Source: JAWLHK01 sp041690355 [NCBI: bacterium]
GTDB taxonomy: Bacteria > J088 > JAWLBW01
Direction of reading: 5' to 3'
Assembly (NCBI GenBank): GCA_041690355.1
Contig: JAWLHK010000010.1
Location: forward strand, 1 to 64,000
DNA length: 64,000 bases
Of the stretch, positions 1 to 8,951 are shown one piece after another; within the stretch, counting starts at the first letter, position 1, and each line of letters begins with the position of its first letter. The translations under genes and the position numbers were made by a program. The notes beneath the pieces are model-generated. The model was not told the origin of the DNA. It saw only the letters and a program-made list of their open reading frames with translations, and ran no database searches.

Positions 1-2508
1 GTCGATAAAAACCGGATTAAAGGCGTCAACGGTCGACAAATAGAATTTCGCCACACCGGTCTCGCCCCAAGTGTAATACACGTGCTGATCGTCAACGTAG
101 CCCACGCGTATCCCGGCCACATACGGAACCCCTTCGGTCCCCCTCGTTGCTGGGTTCAACGCAAAGACCACCGGCGAGAACGATACCGTATTCGACACGG
201 AGCAAAGCCCGCTCAGGCAGGCACGTACGCGGTAAACGTACCCTTCGGCCGGGTCGAGAGCCGCATCCATATAGCTGACTAGTGTCGTGGTGCCGATAGG
301 TTCAAAGTTGGCCGGCGTCGATTGGGTAGCCCGCTCGATGATGTACGAGTCGGTGCCCGCGACTATATCCCAGTCAATCTGATTGCCTGTGCGCGTTTCA
401 GAGAATTTCCGGAGCGCAAAGTCGCCCGACGTCTCCCCGATGAAGACGGAAGATACCGTGACGGTGTAGAGCATCTGCGTCATGTTCCGCCCGTCCGAAA
501 CCGACGCTTTAAGGGCGTGCGGGCCGTTGGTCGTAAACGTGACCGGCACCGATGCACCGCCCGTTCCGCTGAAGACCGTCGTGCCGTCAACCATGAGAGT
601 GACAGTCATGGCGTCACCGTTCGGGTCCAAGGCGGTCACGGTGTAGACCTCCGTATCCCCGAGGCTTACCTCGCGCGGTCCGGATAGTTTGACGACGGGT
701 GCGGGGTTGCTCACGGTGAACTTCTGCGCGACTCGCCGGACGTGGCCGGCGCTGTCGGTAGCGTCAATCGTCAACTCATACACGCCGGTTTTCTCAGGCG
801 CCTGCCACGTACCGCTTACCGTGAACACGCCGTCTTCATAGGCGCTGGTGGAATCCAGCGATCCGGACGGAATGGCGACATCGGCCGTCAGCGCTTCGGA
901 GTCGTCTTTGATTGTCACCGTGAAGTTCACGGTCGTGCCGGACCATGGGGCCGTCGTAGAAAAAGCCTTCGACAGAACGACAGGCGGCTGATCGATGGCG
1001 CCGGTACTCACGAAGTTGACTTTGCTTTCGGCTTCGTTTCGCGTGACCGGCTGCGGCTCGAAACCCCAGATCTTGTCGCCGGCGACAAAGTCGATGACGT
1101 TCACGTCGAGGGTGAGATTGTACTTCTCGGACCATGGAACGTGGTCGAAGCCGTAGTAACCTTCGGGATTCGTCTTCGCGGCCTGCCCGGTTTCAGAAAT
1201 GTACACCGACGCGCCAGAGAGTGGATTGCCTTTGTCATTGGTGACCCGCCCGTGCACGACACCCTGTTTGATGCCAATGTCATCGCTGGTGCGTTTGATG
1301 ACCTTACAGTGTTTGGCCGGATCGAGTACGGCACCGTCGGGCCCTTCGTCGCGAACGCCGCTGCCCTTCGTATCGGGAAGCCTGTACACGCTGGTTTCAG
1401 AATCGCCGTCGGCCACGTCCTTGGGCGAAAACGCCTCCGTCAGGGCGGCGGAGGGAATTCCGTTTTGCTCCACGTAAAGCTTGACCGGATGGCCCTTCCA
1501 ACCGGTAAGGACCACGTAGTCGTCGAACACGAGCGGCTTCGTTTCACTGCGCCCGGCGTAGTCTTCGCCGCGTAGATGGAGGGTGATGCCCGACGCATCC
1601 GAAAAGTCGTCCGAGGAATCGACGTAGACCGCCAGGCAGGCGTGCTCTTCCAGCGGACGATCGAGATTCCACCAGGTGAAGTGATTGACGTCCCACTGGG
1701 CGAGCCATATGCCGTTCTGTTGGGCCAACGTGGCCTGACCTTCTTCCTTCCAGATACCGGTATCGATATCGAGCCACCACGTGGGGATGACCGTCGTGCC
1801 GGTAATGTCGTCGGGGTTCACGCCGGTCGCGAGAGCGAACTGGATACTGGCGGGTTCCTTCAGTTTTCCGTTCGATAGTAAGGCGCCGTCTTTGGAGAAG
1901 CTTACGTCGAGCGTGCCGAAAGTGCGTAGCAGTTCTTGCGCGGAGTTCGCGTCAGCGGTCTGGGCTTGGAAGGTACCTGGGAACCGGTTGAACTCCTCTT
2001 CGATTTGCGGGCGCACCAGGGTTAATGTGGCGGTGACCGTTTCGTGGGTTGTCTCGATGGCCGACGCAGGAATGACGACGCTCGCGTCGGGAACGCCGTT
2101 CCCGTCTTCGTCGTAGACGAGAATGCTTTCTTCCGCGACGGTGATCTCTTGCACCAGTTGCGCGGCGCTCAGCTCCGAGCGGATGAACCGCGAGCGCGTG
2201 TCGATGGTCTTCGAATACGGAGCATACCCCTCTTTGTAGACGGCAATCGTCGAGGATTCGAGCGTCTCGGCTTCGAAAGACCAATATCCTTGATCGTCCG
2301 TGCGAACCGTCTTGCCACCGATGCGAACTTCGGCGCCGGCAACGCCGGAGAGTGTTCCGCCGGGTCCTGCCTCAACGACTTGACCACGGCGCTCGTTCCC
2401 AATGTCGACCAAGGCGTTGCCGGTGCTGGTCCCGCCGGGTCCGCAAGCCACCACCATAAATGACATGAGAACCATCGCCACCCAAGAGATCTTTGCGGAC
2501 CTATTCAT
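1..2508 (-). CDS. Large surface lipoprotein with carboxypeptidase-regulatory-like and Ig/Fn3-like repeats (3' end outside window)
   Basis: The minus strand is open from an ATG at 2508 to the window edge, 836 codons with no stop, so the C-terminus is missing. The first 23 residues are a hydrophobic signal ending in a lipobox (MVVAC). Two stretches read like carboxypeptidase-regulatory or CNA-B type domains (about residues 50-90, with VRTDDQGYWSF, and 440-480, with VTNDKGNPLSGASVYI). They are followed by Ig-like segments with repeated VTVSS and FTVSN strands and an Fn3-like segment near residue 730 (YIIERATQ, YRVRACLSGLC). No catalytic motif was seen. The start overlaps the 3' end of the TIGR02147 gene by 8 bp, so the two are probably co-transcribed. 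Exposure on the outer membrane surface is inferred from the lipobox and repeats. The DNA is less GC-rich than the rest of the window. Confidence 0.85.
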   Translation of the reverse strand, partial: MNRSAKISWVAMVLMSFMVVACGPGGTSTGNALVDIGNERRGQVVEAGPGGTLSGVAGAEVRIGGKTVRTDDQGYWSFEAETLESSTIAVYKEGYAPYSKTIDTRSRFIRSELSAAQLVQEITVAEESILVYDEDGNGVPDASVVIPASAIETTHETVTATLTLVRPQIEEEFNRFPGTFQAQTADANSAQELLRTFGTLDVSFSKDGALLSNGKLKEPASIQFALATGVNPDDITGTTVIPTWWLDIDTGIWKEEGQATLAQQNGIWLAQWDVNHFTWWNLDRPLEEHACLAVYVDSSDDFSDASGITLHLRGEDYAGRSETKPLVFDDYVVLTGWKGHPVKLYVEQNGIPSAALTEAFSPKDVADGDSETSVYRLPDTKGSGVRDEGPDGAVLDPAKHCKVIKRTSDDIGIKQGVVHGRVTNDKGNPLSGASVYISETGQAAKTNPEGYYGFDHVPWSEKYNLTLDVNVIDFVAGDKIWGFEPQPVTRNEAESKVNFVSTGAIDQPPVVLSKAFSTTAPWSGTTVNFTVTIKDDSEALTADVAIPSGSLDSTSAYEDGVFTVSGTWQAPEKTGVYELTIDATDSAGHVRRVAQKFTVSNPAPVVKLSGPREVSLGDTEVYTVTALDPNGDAMTVTLMVDGTTVFSGTGGASVPVTFTTNGPHALKASVSDGRNMTQMLYTVTVSSVFIGETSGDFALRKFSETRTGNQIDWDIVAGTDSYIIERATQSTPANFEPIGTTTLVSYMDAALDPAEGYVYRVRACLSGLCSVSNTVSFSPVVFALNPATRGTEGVPYVAGIRVGYVDDQHVYYTWGETGVAKFYLSTVDAFNPVFID

Positions 2509-3346
2509 CGCTCGTCATCCTGTTGTTCGTAAAAGGAATTGCATAGAAGCCGACGTGCATGACTTCGGTAGAAGGCTCATCGCTTTCGTGCAACTCATTT
2601 AGGATTTGCTGCTGTACCTCGCGCAGGCGCGCCAAGATTTTCTGCTTCTGAGAAGACGATACGGCCAAAGTCAGTGTTCCGTACTGCCGTTCTTCAAGCG
2701 GGAGTTCGTCCATGGCGTCAAGCGCGAGGCTCAACGACTGATAGTTGAACTGTCGAACGGCCATGCTCGAGACTTGAGAGGGCGTCACATAGGCGTCACT
2801 TGTCGCCCGAAGCCCGGCTTTCGTCTTTGTCACGAGGCCGAGACGCAGAAGCACCTCCAAGCCGTCTTTCGCTTGCTTTTCAGTAATCGTCGGATAGAGA
2901 GCCTTCGCAATGGCGGCCGCCGTTTGCGGCGCTTCTGGCATCTGCAGAAGCTCTCGAATGGCAACGAGGTACCAGCTTTTCAGATACTCATAGCCGTCGG
3001 TTTCGTCGGAGGCCTGCTCATGGCGCTTTCGGGAGAGCACCATCTTACGCTCATGCCGCGCGCGTACTTTCGTGTCGGCAGCCTGATTGGCGGCGCAGAG
3101 GTGAACAAAGTAGGTTGTCTCGTTGGAGGTCAGCCCCAGGCCTTTTGCAAATTTCAGGGCTGTTTTCGGCGGCAAACCATAGCTCCCGTCGACGACCCGC
3201 TTGAAGGCATTGGGGGCCTTGAGGCCGGCGCGCTGTGCAAAGTTTCGATGGCTGTACGATGCGCGCTTGGACTTGAGGTAGACGAACATGTCTGCGCAAA
3301 ATTCGCGGAAGTCCAGATAGTGAAAGATGACAGGACGCTCGTTCAT
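2501..3346 (-). CDS. TIGR02147 / DUF4423 family putative regulator
   Basis: This 281-residue protein opens with the family pattern (FHYLDFREF at residues 7-15, then LKSKRASYSHRNFAQRAG), followed by an HTH-like stretch near residues 35-65 (APNAFKRVVDG) and a C-terminal DUF4423-type region. The family is known from Fibrobacter and Bdellovibrio-type bacteria, where copies often sit beside secreted or surface proteins. A role as transcriptional regulator is inferred from the helix-turn-helix, not proven. Start: the ATG at 3346 gives the normal family N-terminus; an in-frame ATG at 3367 would add seven residues. It overlaps the downstream lipoprotein gene by 8 bp (ATGAATAG), so the pair looks like one unit. 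The local base composition differs from that of the chromosome around recA and mnmE, so the pair may have been acquired. Confidence 0.82.
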   Translation of the reverse strand: MNERPVIFHYLDFREFCADMFVYLKSKRASYSHRNFAQRAGLKAPNAFKRVVDGSYGLPPKTALKFAKGLGLTSNETTYFVHLCAANQAADTKVRARHERKMVLSRKRHEQASDETDGYEYLKSWYLVAIRELLQMPEAPQTAAAIAKALYPTITEKQAKDGLEVLLRLGLVTKTKAGLRATSDAYVTPSQVSSMAVRQFNYQSLSLALDAMDELPLEERQYGTLTLAVSSSQKQKILARLREVQQQILNELHESDEPSTEVMHVGFYAIPFTNNRMTSDE

Positions 3347-3428
3347 GGTAGTTCGAGGATACTCCATGAGGGCCCAGCAGGCAAGAACTTTGCGTATCTA
3401 GCGACGCGGTCTAAATTTGATACTGCGC

Positions 3429-3462
3429 TCTATAAGTGTGCAGAGTTATTCGGACTTTGCAC
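3429..3462 (-). promoter_or_regulatory. Candidate operator and -10 box upstream of the TIGR02147 gene
   Basis: An inverted repeat GTGCAGAGT-(7 nt)-ACTTTGCAC occupies 3438-3462, with nine-base arms and one mismatch. It is followed on the minus strand by TATAGA (3434 to 3429), about 85 bp before the start at 3346. The arms would cover the -35 region, a typical repressor position. A second TATCCT box lies nine bases before the ATG, so the true start of transcription is uncertain. Confidence 0.35.
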
Positions 3463-3757
3463 TGCTCTGCGTATCTTTTCCCGCATCCAGAATCCGTACG
3501 GCAAAGCCAATCACCACGCGATAGGGCTTTCAGGGAGTTCGGGAGCCCTGACCGAGAGAGTAAGGAGCGAAGACGGGGGCGAGCAACCGCGTCGCCGTAT
3601 CAACCGCGCTGTCGGCCAAGAATGGCCAGCTGATTCGTGAGCGCGCTTCCTTTAGCGCGGGAGGAAGAGCCAAGCTGTCATCTTCGACAAAACAGCAACG
3701 CTCGCCGAAGGGCGGTTTGGCGCACCGGCACCATTGCCTTTGACGAATCAATGACCG

Positions 3758-3789
3758 CCGGAATGGTGCTCAACCGGAATGGTGCTCAA
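3758..3789. repeat. 16-bp sequence in two tandem copies
   Basis: CCGGAATGGTGCTCAA occurs twice back to back (3758-3773 and 3774-3789) in non-coding DNA. It is probably a slippage duplication. Confidence 0.8.
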
Positions 3790-4123
3790 GATGACCGCTG
3801 CTGTCGAAGCGCATTCACGGCACCCGATTGCTCAGGGCATCGGCGCCTACGCGCCTGGAGTCAAGCCCGCGGAAATAATCCCGGCAAGGGGCGCGCGGCA
3901 CGGTCGAGGGCCGAGAAATCGTAATGTGTGATGGGGCCGGTGATTTGCGTCGCCTCCGGAAGATACGGAGCCGGTGGTGCTCTTCGTCGCGCAGGTTAAG
4001 CCCTGCGCCAAATGACGCGAGCTGGTGCCACCGTCTACGGGCACGGGAATCGGGCGCATCTACATGATCCCTTCAGCAATCCCCTGCCAAAGCGTACCGG
4101 TTTTCAACCGAGCCCCGGCCCCC

Positions 4124-4615
4124 CTACCCGCGCGGAGTCTGCCCGGGCTGCACCGGCTGCACCTGCGTCGCACGCCAGTTCTTCGCGCGCGTCGGGTCTT
4201 CTTCGAGTTCAATCACCACGTTGCTGCCCGGCCGCATCTTGTCTGCCTGCCCGGAGTCGATGGCCACCGTCTCTTCCTGGCCGTCCAGCGTTTCGATCCG
4301 CACCGCATCGTCGGTAACCTGCTTGACCTCACCCACCAGGCGGTCTCCGGCAAACGCACCCTCGATCGGTTCCACCGACTTGGCTTCGAGATCCGGTTGC
4401 GCCTGCACCGCGACGATCTGCCCCTTCTCGAGCTGAGCGAAGATGCGTTCGTCACCCTTCACGGTGATTTTTTCGCCCCCGACCTCGAGTGTGATCTGGT
4501 CCTTTTTGACGTCCGTGACCCTGCCCTCGAAGGTACGGCTCTGCACGGCCAGGGCATTGCCGGCCAGGAGCAGGAGCGCTCCAGACACGATTGTCACGCG
4601 CACTATGTTCAACAT
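4124..4615 (-). CDS. Small secreted protein of unknown function
   Basis: The 163-residue product starts with a clear signal peptide (VTIVSGALLLLAGNALA, cleavage after about residue 23). The mature part looks like two successive small beta-rich modules: one around residues 27-70 (FEGRVTDVKKDQITLEV) and one around 88-135 (LVGEVKQVTDDAVRIETLDGQ). The similar GxVxxVxxDxIxLE pattern suggests an internal duplication of an OB-like or SH3-like fold; this is inference. The C-terminus is short and rich in Gln and Pro. A good ribosome site (AAGGGAG) precedes the ATG. It is transcribed away from the KaiC-like operon and has no obvious partner. A periplasmic location is likely. Confidence 0.72.
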   Translation of the reverse strand: MLNIVRVTIVSGALLLLAGNALAVQSRTFEGRVTDVKKDQITLEVGGEKITVKGDERIFAQLEKGQIVAVQAQPDLEAKSVEPIEGAFAGDRLVGEVKQVTDDAVRIETLDGQEETVAIDSGQADKMRPGSNVVIELEEDPTRAKNWRATQVQPVQPGQTPRG

Positions 4616-4926
4616 CGCAGTCTCCCTTTGTGAAACTTGAGGAGCCGTTTACGCCTCCCAGCGTCAGTTTGCGCCGGATGCTGCCGTCCCTCGACAGCCG
4701 GGGCATGGAGCCTGAGCTCTGCCCCGTCGACGAATCCGCAGACGAAAGGCTCCCTTCTCTCTTGCACCGCGCTTCGGTAAGCGTTACGATTGACCCGCAG
4801 TCTGAGTGCGGCAACGGCCCCGCGTCGAGCGATTTTCGCTTGGGTTTCGCGCAGATGGGCCTGCAGACGGGCTCCGGACCACTCCATCTATGAACCACCG
4901 CGCTGTCGGGAAAATGGGGCACGGCC
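4616..4926. other. Divergent intergenic region between secreted protein and KaiC-like operon
   Basis: About 310 bp separate two divergent transcription units, so promoters for both must lie here, but no clear -35/-10 pair could be picked out. The short frames within it have no family features. An AAGGGAG ribosome site for the minus-strand gene lies next to its left edge. Confidence 0.45.
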
Positions 4927-5391
4927 ATGCCGGGTGAACCCGATCACGCGCGCGCGGTCGAACCCTGGATCGAGAGATACGTTCGCGGCCGCCCGCCCGA
5001 ACGGCAGATGCATCTTTTCTGCCTGGCGTTCAACACCCTGTGGCGCCGCGCCAGGCGCACGCTCGGCGAAGTGACCCTGCTTGCCATCGGTGAGCGCGTA
5101 CTCTTCATCGCCGGCGAGCGCTTTGCGGTTCTGGCCGGTCTCAAGCTGTGCGGCGACGGCATCGATTGCACGCGCCCGTACCCCGAAGCCCTCGCAGCCC
5201 CCACGACGGAACGGGAGGCGGCCATCCGTCATACCCTCGTTGAGCTGCTCGGCGTCATCGGCAGCCTCACGGCCGAGATCCTGAGCCCCGCACTGCATGA
5301 GGAGCTCGCCGGGCTCACTCCACCCGACAACGGCACCGAAAACCCGCTTCAGCCGCCGGACGGCCCCGGCCCCGAAGAAGGAACCCCATGA
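4927..5391 (+). CDS. Unknown protein, first gene of a KaiC-like operon
   Basis: The 154-residue soluble protein has no signal peptide and no family that I recognise. The middle (about residues 24-60) has helix-strand character with hydrophobic VTLLAIGERVLFIAGERF. The segment around residues 95-125 is a predicted helix (RHTLVELLGVIGSLTAEIL), and the tail is rich in Pro, Gly and Glu. Its last codons overlap the KaiC-like start by 4 bp (ATGA), which predicts translational coupling and a functional link with the ATPase and kinase that follow. It could be an adaptor or a KaiC-binding partner, but this rests on context only. Confidence 0.65.
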   Translation: MPGEPDHARAVEPWIERYVRGRPPERQMHLFCLAFNTLWRRARRTLGEVTLLAIGERVLFIAGERFAVLAGLKLCGDGIDCTRPYPEALAAPTTEREAAIRHTLVELLGVIGSLTAEILSPALHEELAGLTPPDNGTENPLQPPDGPGPEEGTP

Positions 5392-7547
5392 GTCCCAAGA
5401 ACGATCTCGAACGCATTCCCACCGGTATCGAGACGCTCGATGCGCTGCTTTCGGGTGGCGTGCCGGCCGGCTCGGTCATCGTAGTGGGCGGCCCTCCCGG
5501 ATCGGGCAAGACTGTCCTCACCCAGCAGATCTGCTTTCACAACGCCGCGTCTGAGCGCCCGGTACTCTATCTGAACACGCTCTCGGAACCCACGGCGAAA
5601 ACGCTGCTTCACCTCAGCCAATTCGACTTCTTCGATCCCGGCATCCTCGCCCGCAACCTGATTCACTTCATTGATATCGGGGGCACGCTGCACGAGGAGG
5701 GGCTCGAGAAGACGTCCGCGCGAATCGCAGAGTATCTCAAGGCAATCCGGCCGGGCATCATCGTCATCGACAGCTTCAAGGTCTTCGACGACCTCGCGCA
5801 GAGCAACGCGGATCTGCGCCGGTTCGCCTACGGCCTGGCCGTCAATCTCATGGCGTGGCAGACGACGACCTTCCTGCTCGGCGAGTTCAGCCCGCAGGAT
5901 ATCGCGACCAACCCCGTCTTCTCCATCGTCGACGGTCTTTTCGTCCTGTCGCAACGCCAGGAGTCCGGAGAGCAGCAGCGCTTTCTGCAGGTCGTGAAGA
6001 TGCGCGGCACCGATCACAGCCGCAACGAACACGCCTTTGAGATCACCCGCCGCGGTATCGACCTATTCGCCCCCCGGCTTACGGCGCGCCGCGTGGCGTC
6101 GGCCGACCTGACGCCCACCCGCAGAATGAAAACCGGCATCTCGAAACTCGACGAGCTGCTCGGAGACGGCATCCCGCTCGGTTCGAGCCTGCTCGTCGGC
6201 GGCGTCGCCGGCACGGGCAAGACCGTGCTTCTGCTCGAATTTCTCTATCGGGGGGCCCTCGCCGGCGAAAAGGGCATTCTCTTTTCGTTCGAAGAGACCG
6301 AGGAGCGGCTCCGCGCCGCCGCCGCCGGCCTGGGCTGGGAGTTCGACCGCATGCTCGACAGCGGCATGATTGAAATCGTCTTCATCCCGCAGCCTGAGAT
6401 CGCCGTCGAGAAGCATTTGACGATGATCCAGCGCCGAATCGAGGCGGCGGGCGCAGTCCGCGTCGCCATGGATTCGGTCTCGGTGTTTCTCCACAAGGTC
6501 AGGGACCCCGAAAAGAGTCGCGAGCTCGTTTTCGAAATCGCCAGCCTGATACAGAATGCACAGGCGGTCGGCTTTCTTGCGACCGACATTCCCTACGGCA
6601 GCGACCACCTGAGCCGGGTCGGGGTCGAAGAGACCGTGGTCGACGGCGTGATTCTTCTCTCGGCGAACGAAGAGGGGCTCGAGCGCAAGCGGTACCTCGA
6701 GGTCTATAAGCTGCGGAACACGGCGCACCTCAAGGGTCGCCACGACATGACGATCGAGCAGGGGGGGATGCGGATCTACCCCCGCTATTACGCATCGGAA
6801 CTTCTGAACGAGCCGCCCCCCGCGCTCAACCCTGCGCGGCGGATGTCGACGGGGGTCCCGACCCTCGACCCGCTTCTCGGCGGCGGCGTCTTCGAGCGAA
6901 GCGTCACCCTAGTCTCGGGAAGCGCCGGTATCGGAAAATCGACGCTGGGGGTCCATTTTGTCATCGAGGGAGCACGGCAGAAGGAGCCGGGGCTCTTCGT
7001 TGCGCTGGAAGAAGGTCCCGGTCAGATTATCAGTGCTGCCGAGTCGCTCGGACTTCCGCTGCAGGCGGCCGTCGATTCGGGTTCGGTAGAGGTGATGTAC
7101 CTGTCGCGCAAAACCGTGCGGGCCAACCAGCTGCTCTCGGTGGTCGCCGACCGTATCGAGGCAACCGGCGCGCGCCGCCTCGTTCTCGACAGCGTGGGCC
7201 AGATCATGACCGAGGGGATGCATCCCGAAGACCTGCGCCAGATGCTCATCGGGCTGACGGCACGGTTGAAGACTCTCGGCGTGACGACGCTGCTCACGCT
7301 CGAGGCCCATTCGCTGCACTCGTCGGAGTGGGCGACCGAAGAAGGGTTCTCGCCGATTTCAGACAACCTGATCATGCTGCGCTATCAACCGACCGCCGCC
7401 GCGTTTCGACCCTATCTTGCCGTCGTGAAGACGAGGGGCAGCGCGCACGACACACGGAAGTATGCGTTCGGCATTGGGGAAGGGGGCGCTCGGGTGGGCG
7501 ACCCATTGTCGGACCTGCAATCCGAGGACGGGAAGACTCGCCCATGA
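5388..7547 (+). CDS. KaiC-like ATPase with three RecA-type domains
   Basis: The product is a 719-residue KaiC/RadA-type signalling ATPase. Cyanobacterial KaiC has two such domains; this has three, each opening with a TGIxxLDxLLGGG motif. Walker A loops are GPPGSGKT (residues 35-42), GVAGTGKT (about 271-278) and GSAGIGKS (about 511-518). Domains 2 and 3 carry the paired catalytic glutamates after a strand (FSFEE, VALEE), while domain 1 has LNTLSEP with no Glu pair, so it may bind but hardly hydrolyse ATP. Domain 3 keeps a KaiC-CII-like segment (EAHSLHSSE then FSPISDNLIML) where KaiC is autophosphorylated. No kaiA or kaiB lies nearby. It overlaps genes on both sides by 4 bp, so it is likely a signalling partner of the downstream kinase and not part of a complete clock. 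Confidence 0.93.
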   Translation: MSPKNDLERIPTGIETLDALLSGGVPAGSVIVVGGPPGSGKTVLTQQICFHNAASERPVLYLNTLSEPTAKTLLHLSQFDFFDPGILARNLIHFIDIGGTLHEEGLEKTSARIAEYLKAIRPGIIVIDSFKVFDDLAQSNADLRRFAYGLAVNLMAWQTTTFLLGEFSPQDIATNPVFSIVDGLFVLSQRQESGEQQRFLQVVKMRGTDHSRNEHAFEITRRGIDLFAPRLTARRVASADLTPTRRMKTGISKLDELLGDGIPLGSSLLVGGVAGTGKTVLLLEFLYRGALAGEKGILFSFEETEERLRAAAAGLGWEFDRMLDSGMIEIVFIPQPEIAVEKHLTMIQRRIEAAGAVRVAMDSVSVFLHKVRDPEKSRELVFEIASLIQNAQAVGFLATDIPYGSDHLSRVGVEETVVDGVILLSANEEGLERKRYLEVYKLRNTAHLKGRHDMTIEQGGMRIYPRYYASELLNEPPPALNPARRMSTGVPTLDPLLGGGVFERSVTLVSGSAGIGKSTLGVHFVIEGARQKEPGLFVALEEGPGQIISAAESLGLPLQAAVDSGSVEVMYLSRKTVRANQLLSVVADRIEATGARRLVLDSVGQIMTEGMHPEDLRQMLIGLTARLKTLGVTTLLTLEAHSLHSSEWATEEGFSPISDNLIMLRYQPTAAAFRPYLAVVKTRGSAHDTRKYAFGIGEGGARVGDPLSDLQSEDGKTRP

Positions 7548-8842
7548 CCGCGCGGGAGCCCGGCGTGGATGGTAGTCGGGAACCCGGGCGGGACACTCAT
7601 ACTGCCCGCGGAGCGGGCGCAGACAAGAGCCTCGAGCACACGGCGCGGCTGCGCAATCTGCTCGACATCAGCATCGCCCTCACCAGCTACGAAAGCCCCG
7701 AAGAAACGATCCCGCGCGTTCTCGAGCTGTTCGCCGAAACGCTTGCGGTACGGACGGCGGTCGCCCTCCTGGAGCCGGGCCAGAGGTACGCCTGGCGCGC
7801 TCCGAATGTCGCGGACGTCGTTCTGGCAGAAGACGTGGCCCGCGCCGAAGAGACCTTCCGCTACCTTTCCCGGGTGCCCACCGAGACCATGGATCGCACC
7901 GGCCCCCTCGCCCCCGAAGGAAGCGCCGAACGAATCACCCTCCCCATCGCGACGCGCAAGGAACTCGCATTCGGCCTGGTTCAGGTGACCGGTTTCCGCT
8001 TTGACGAGCCCGATCTGCTGTATCTGAGCGCCGCGATCAATCAGCTGTCCCTGGCTGTCAGCCGCGACCGGCAGATGCGGGCGCGGCAGACGGAAAGCGA
8101 AGAAAAGCTCTCGGTATCGGAGAAACATCGCGACCTGGCCGATACCGCGCGACAGGAGGCCGAGCGGGCGAAGCGGCTTCAGGAAGATCTCCTCTCGGTG
8201 GTCTCGCACGATCTCAAGAACCCGCTGACCTCCATCCTGCTGGGCAGCGAACTCCTGCTCGAGGGTGAAAAGCTCGGCGAACGCGAGAAGGCAGCCGCCG
8301 CAAACATCCACCATTCGGCAGAACGAATGCAGCGCCTGGTCAACGATCTGCTGGATTGGGCACGGATCAGCCTCGGCCGAGTCGCCGTGTCGAGAAGCCG
8401 CTGCCGGGTCACCGATCTCGTGCGGGATGCCGTAGACATGATGACGCCGATTTCGCGCCGCCACGGCATCGATCTGAAAGCCGACGTAGCCGGCGGCGAT
8501 GCGATAGTCGTCTGCGATCCGGACCGCATTCTCCAGGTCTTTTCGAATCTGCTCGGCAACGCGGTCAAGTTCACGCCGCCGGGCGGCGAGGTCACCATCC
8601 GCACGGAAACCCTTCCGTCAGAAACCGCCTTTTCGGTGACCGATACCGGGCCGGGCATCGCGCCGGAGTCGCTGCCCCTCGTGTTTGACCGGTTCTGGCA
8701 GGGAGAGACCGGCGCCCGCAAAGGCGCCGGCCTGGGGCTGGCCATTGCAAAAGGCATCGTCGAGGCGCATGGCGGGCGCCTCTCGGTCACGAGCGAACCC
8801 GGTCGGGGGAGCACCTTCACGTTCACGGTTCCGCGCGGTTGA
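7544..8842 (+). CDS. Soluble GAF-domain sensor histidine kinase coupled to KaiC-like protein
   Basis: This 432-residue kinase starts at an ATG overlapping the stop of the KaiC-like gene (ATGA). Residues 35-175 form a degenerate GAF-like sensor. A charged coiled coil follows at about 175-215, then a HisKA helix with the phospho-accepting His in VVSHDLKNPLTS (about residue 220). The HATPase_c domain contains NLLGNAVKFTPPGG, DTGPGIAP and GAGLGLAIAKGIVEAHGG. There is no transmembrane segment, so it acts in the cytoplasm. No response regulator lies in the operon. Coupling suggests that the KaiC-like protein modulates kinase activity, as in the SasA/KaiC pairing of cyanobacteria; here that is inference. 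Confidence 0.9.
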   Translation: MTAREPGVDGSREPGRDTHTARGAGADKSLEHTARLRNLLDISIALTSYESPEETIPRVLELFAETLAVRTAVALLEPGQRYAWRAPNVADVVLAEDVARAEETFRYLSRVPTETMDRTGPLAPEGSAERITLPIATRKELAFGLVQVTGFRFDEPDLLYLSAAINQLSLAVSRDRQMRARQTESEEKLSVSEKHRDLADTARQEAERAKRLQEDLLSVVSHDLKNPLTSILLGSELLLEGEKLGEREKAAAANIHHSAERMQRLVNDLLDWARISLGRVAVSRSRCRVTDLVRDAVDMMTPISRRHGIDLKADVAGGDAIVVCDPDRILQVFSNLLGNAVKFTPPGGEVTIRTETLPSETAFSVTDTGPGIAPESLPLVFDRFWQGETGARKGAGLGLAIAKGIVEAHGGRLSVTSEPGRGSTFTFTVPRG

Positions 8843-8951
8843 GTCTCTCTTTGCGGAAAGCCGCCGCGCTGAGCATCAGGCCGAGTCGCCCGCGAACGCA
8901 TGGTCACGTGTTTCCGGGCCGCGGCCCCCGACGTTGCATTTCCTCGCGTCG

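Larger units (their letters stand above)
3368..4123. other. Gene-poor intergenic region
   Basis: No convincing coding frame, tRNA or terminator was seen here. It holds the upstream region of the minus-strand regulator at its left end and the downstream region of the secreted protein gene at its right end. A long plus-strand frame that runs through the regulator and ends at 3640 is its antisense shadow. The only structure noticed is a 16-bp tandem duplication at 3758-3789. Confidence 0.5.

Noticed and set aside
2606-3640. 344-codon plus-strand frame opposite the TIGR02147 gene
   Set aside because: Antisense shadow; the minus strand encodes a recognisable family.
5388-7547. A complete KaiABC circadian clock
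   Set aside because: No kaiA or kaiB is in the operon, and the KaiC-like protein has three domains.
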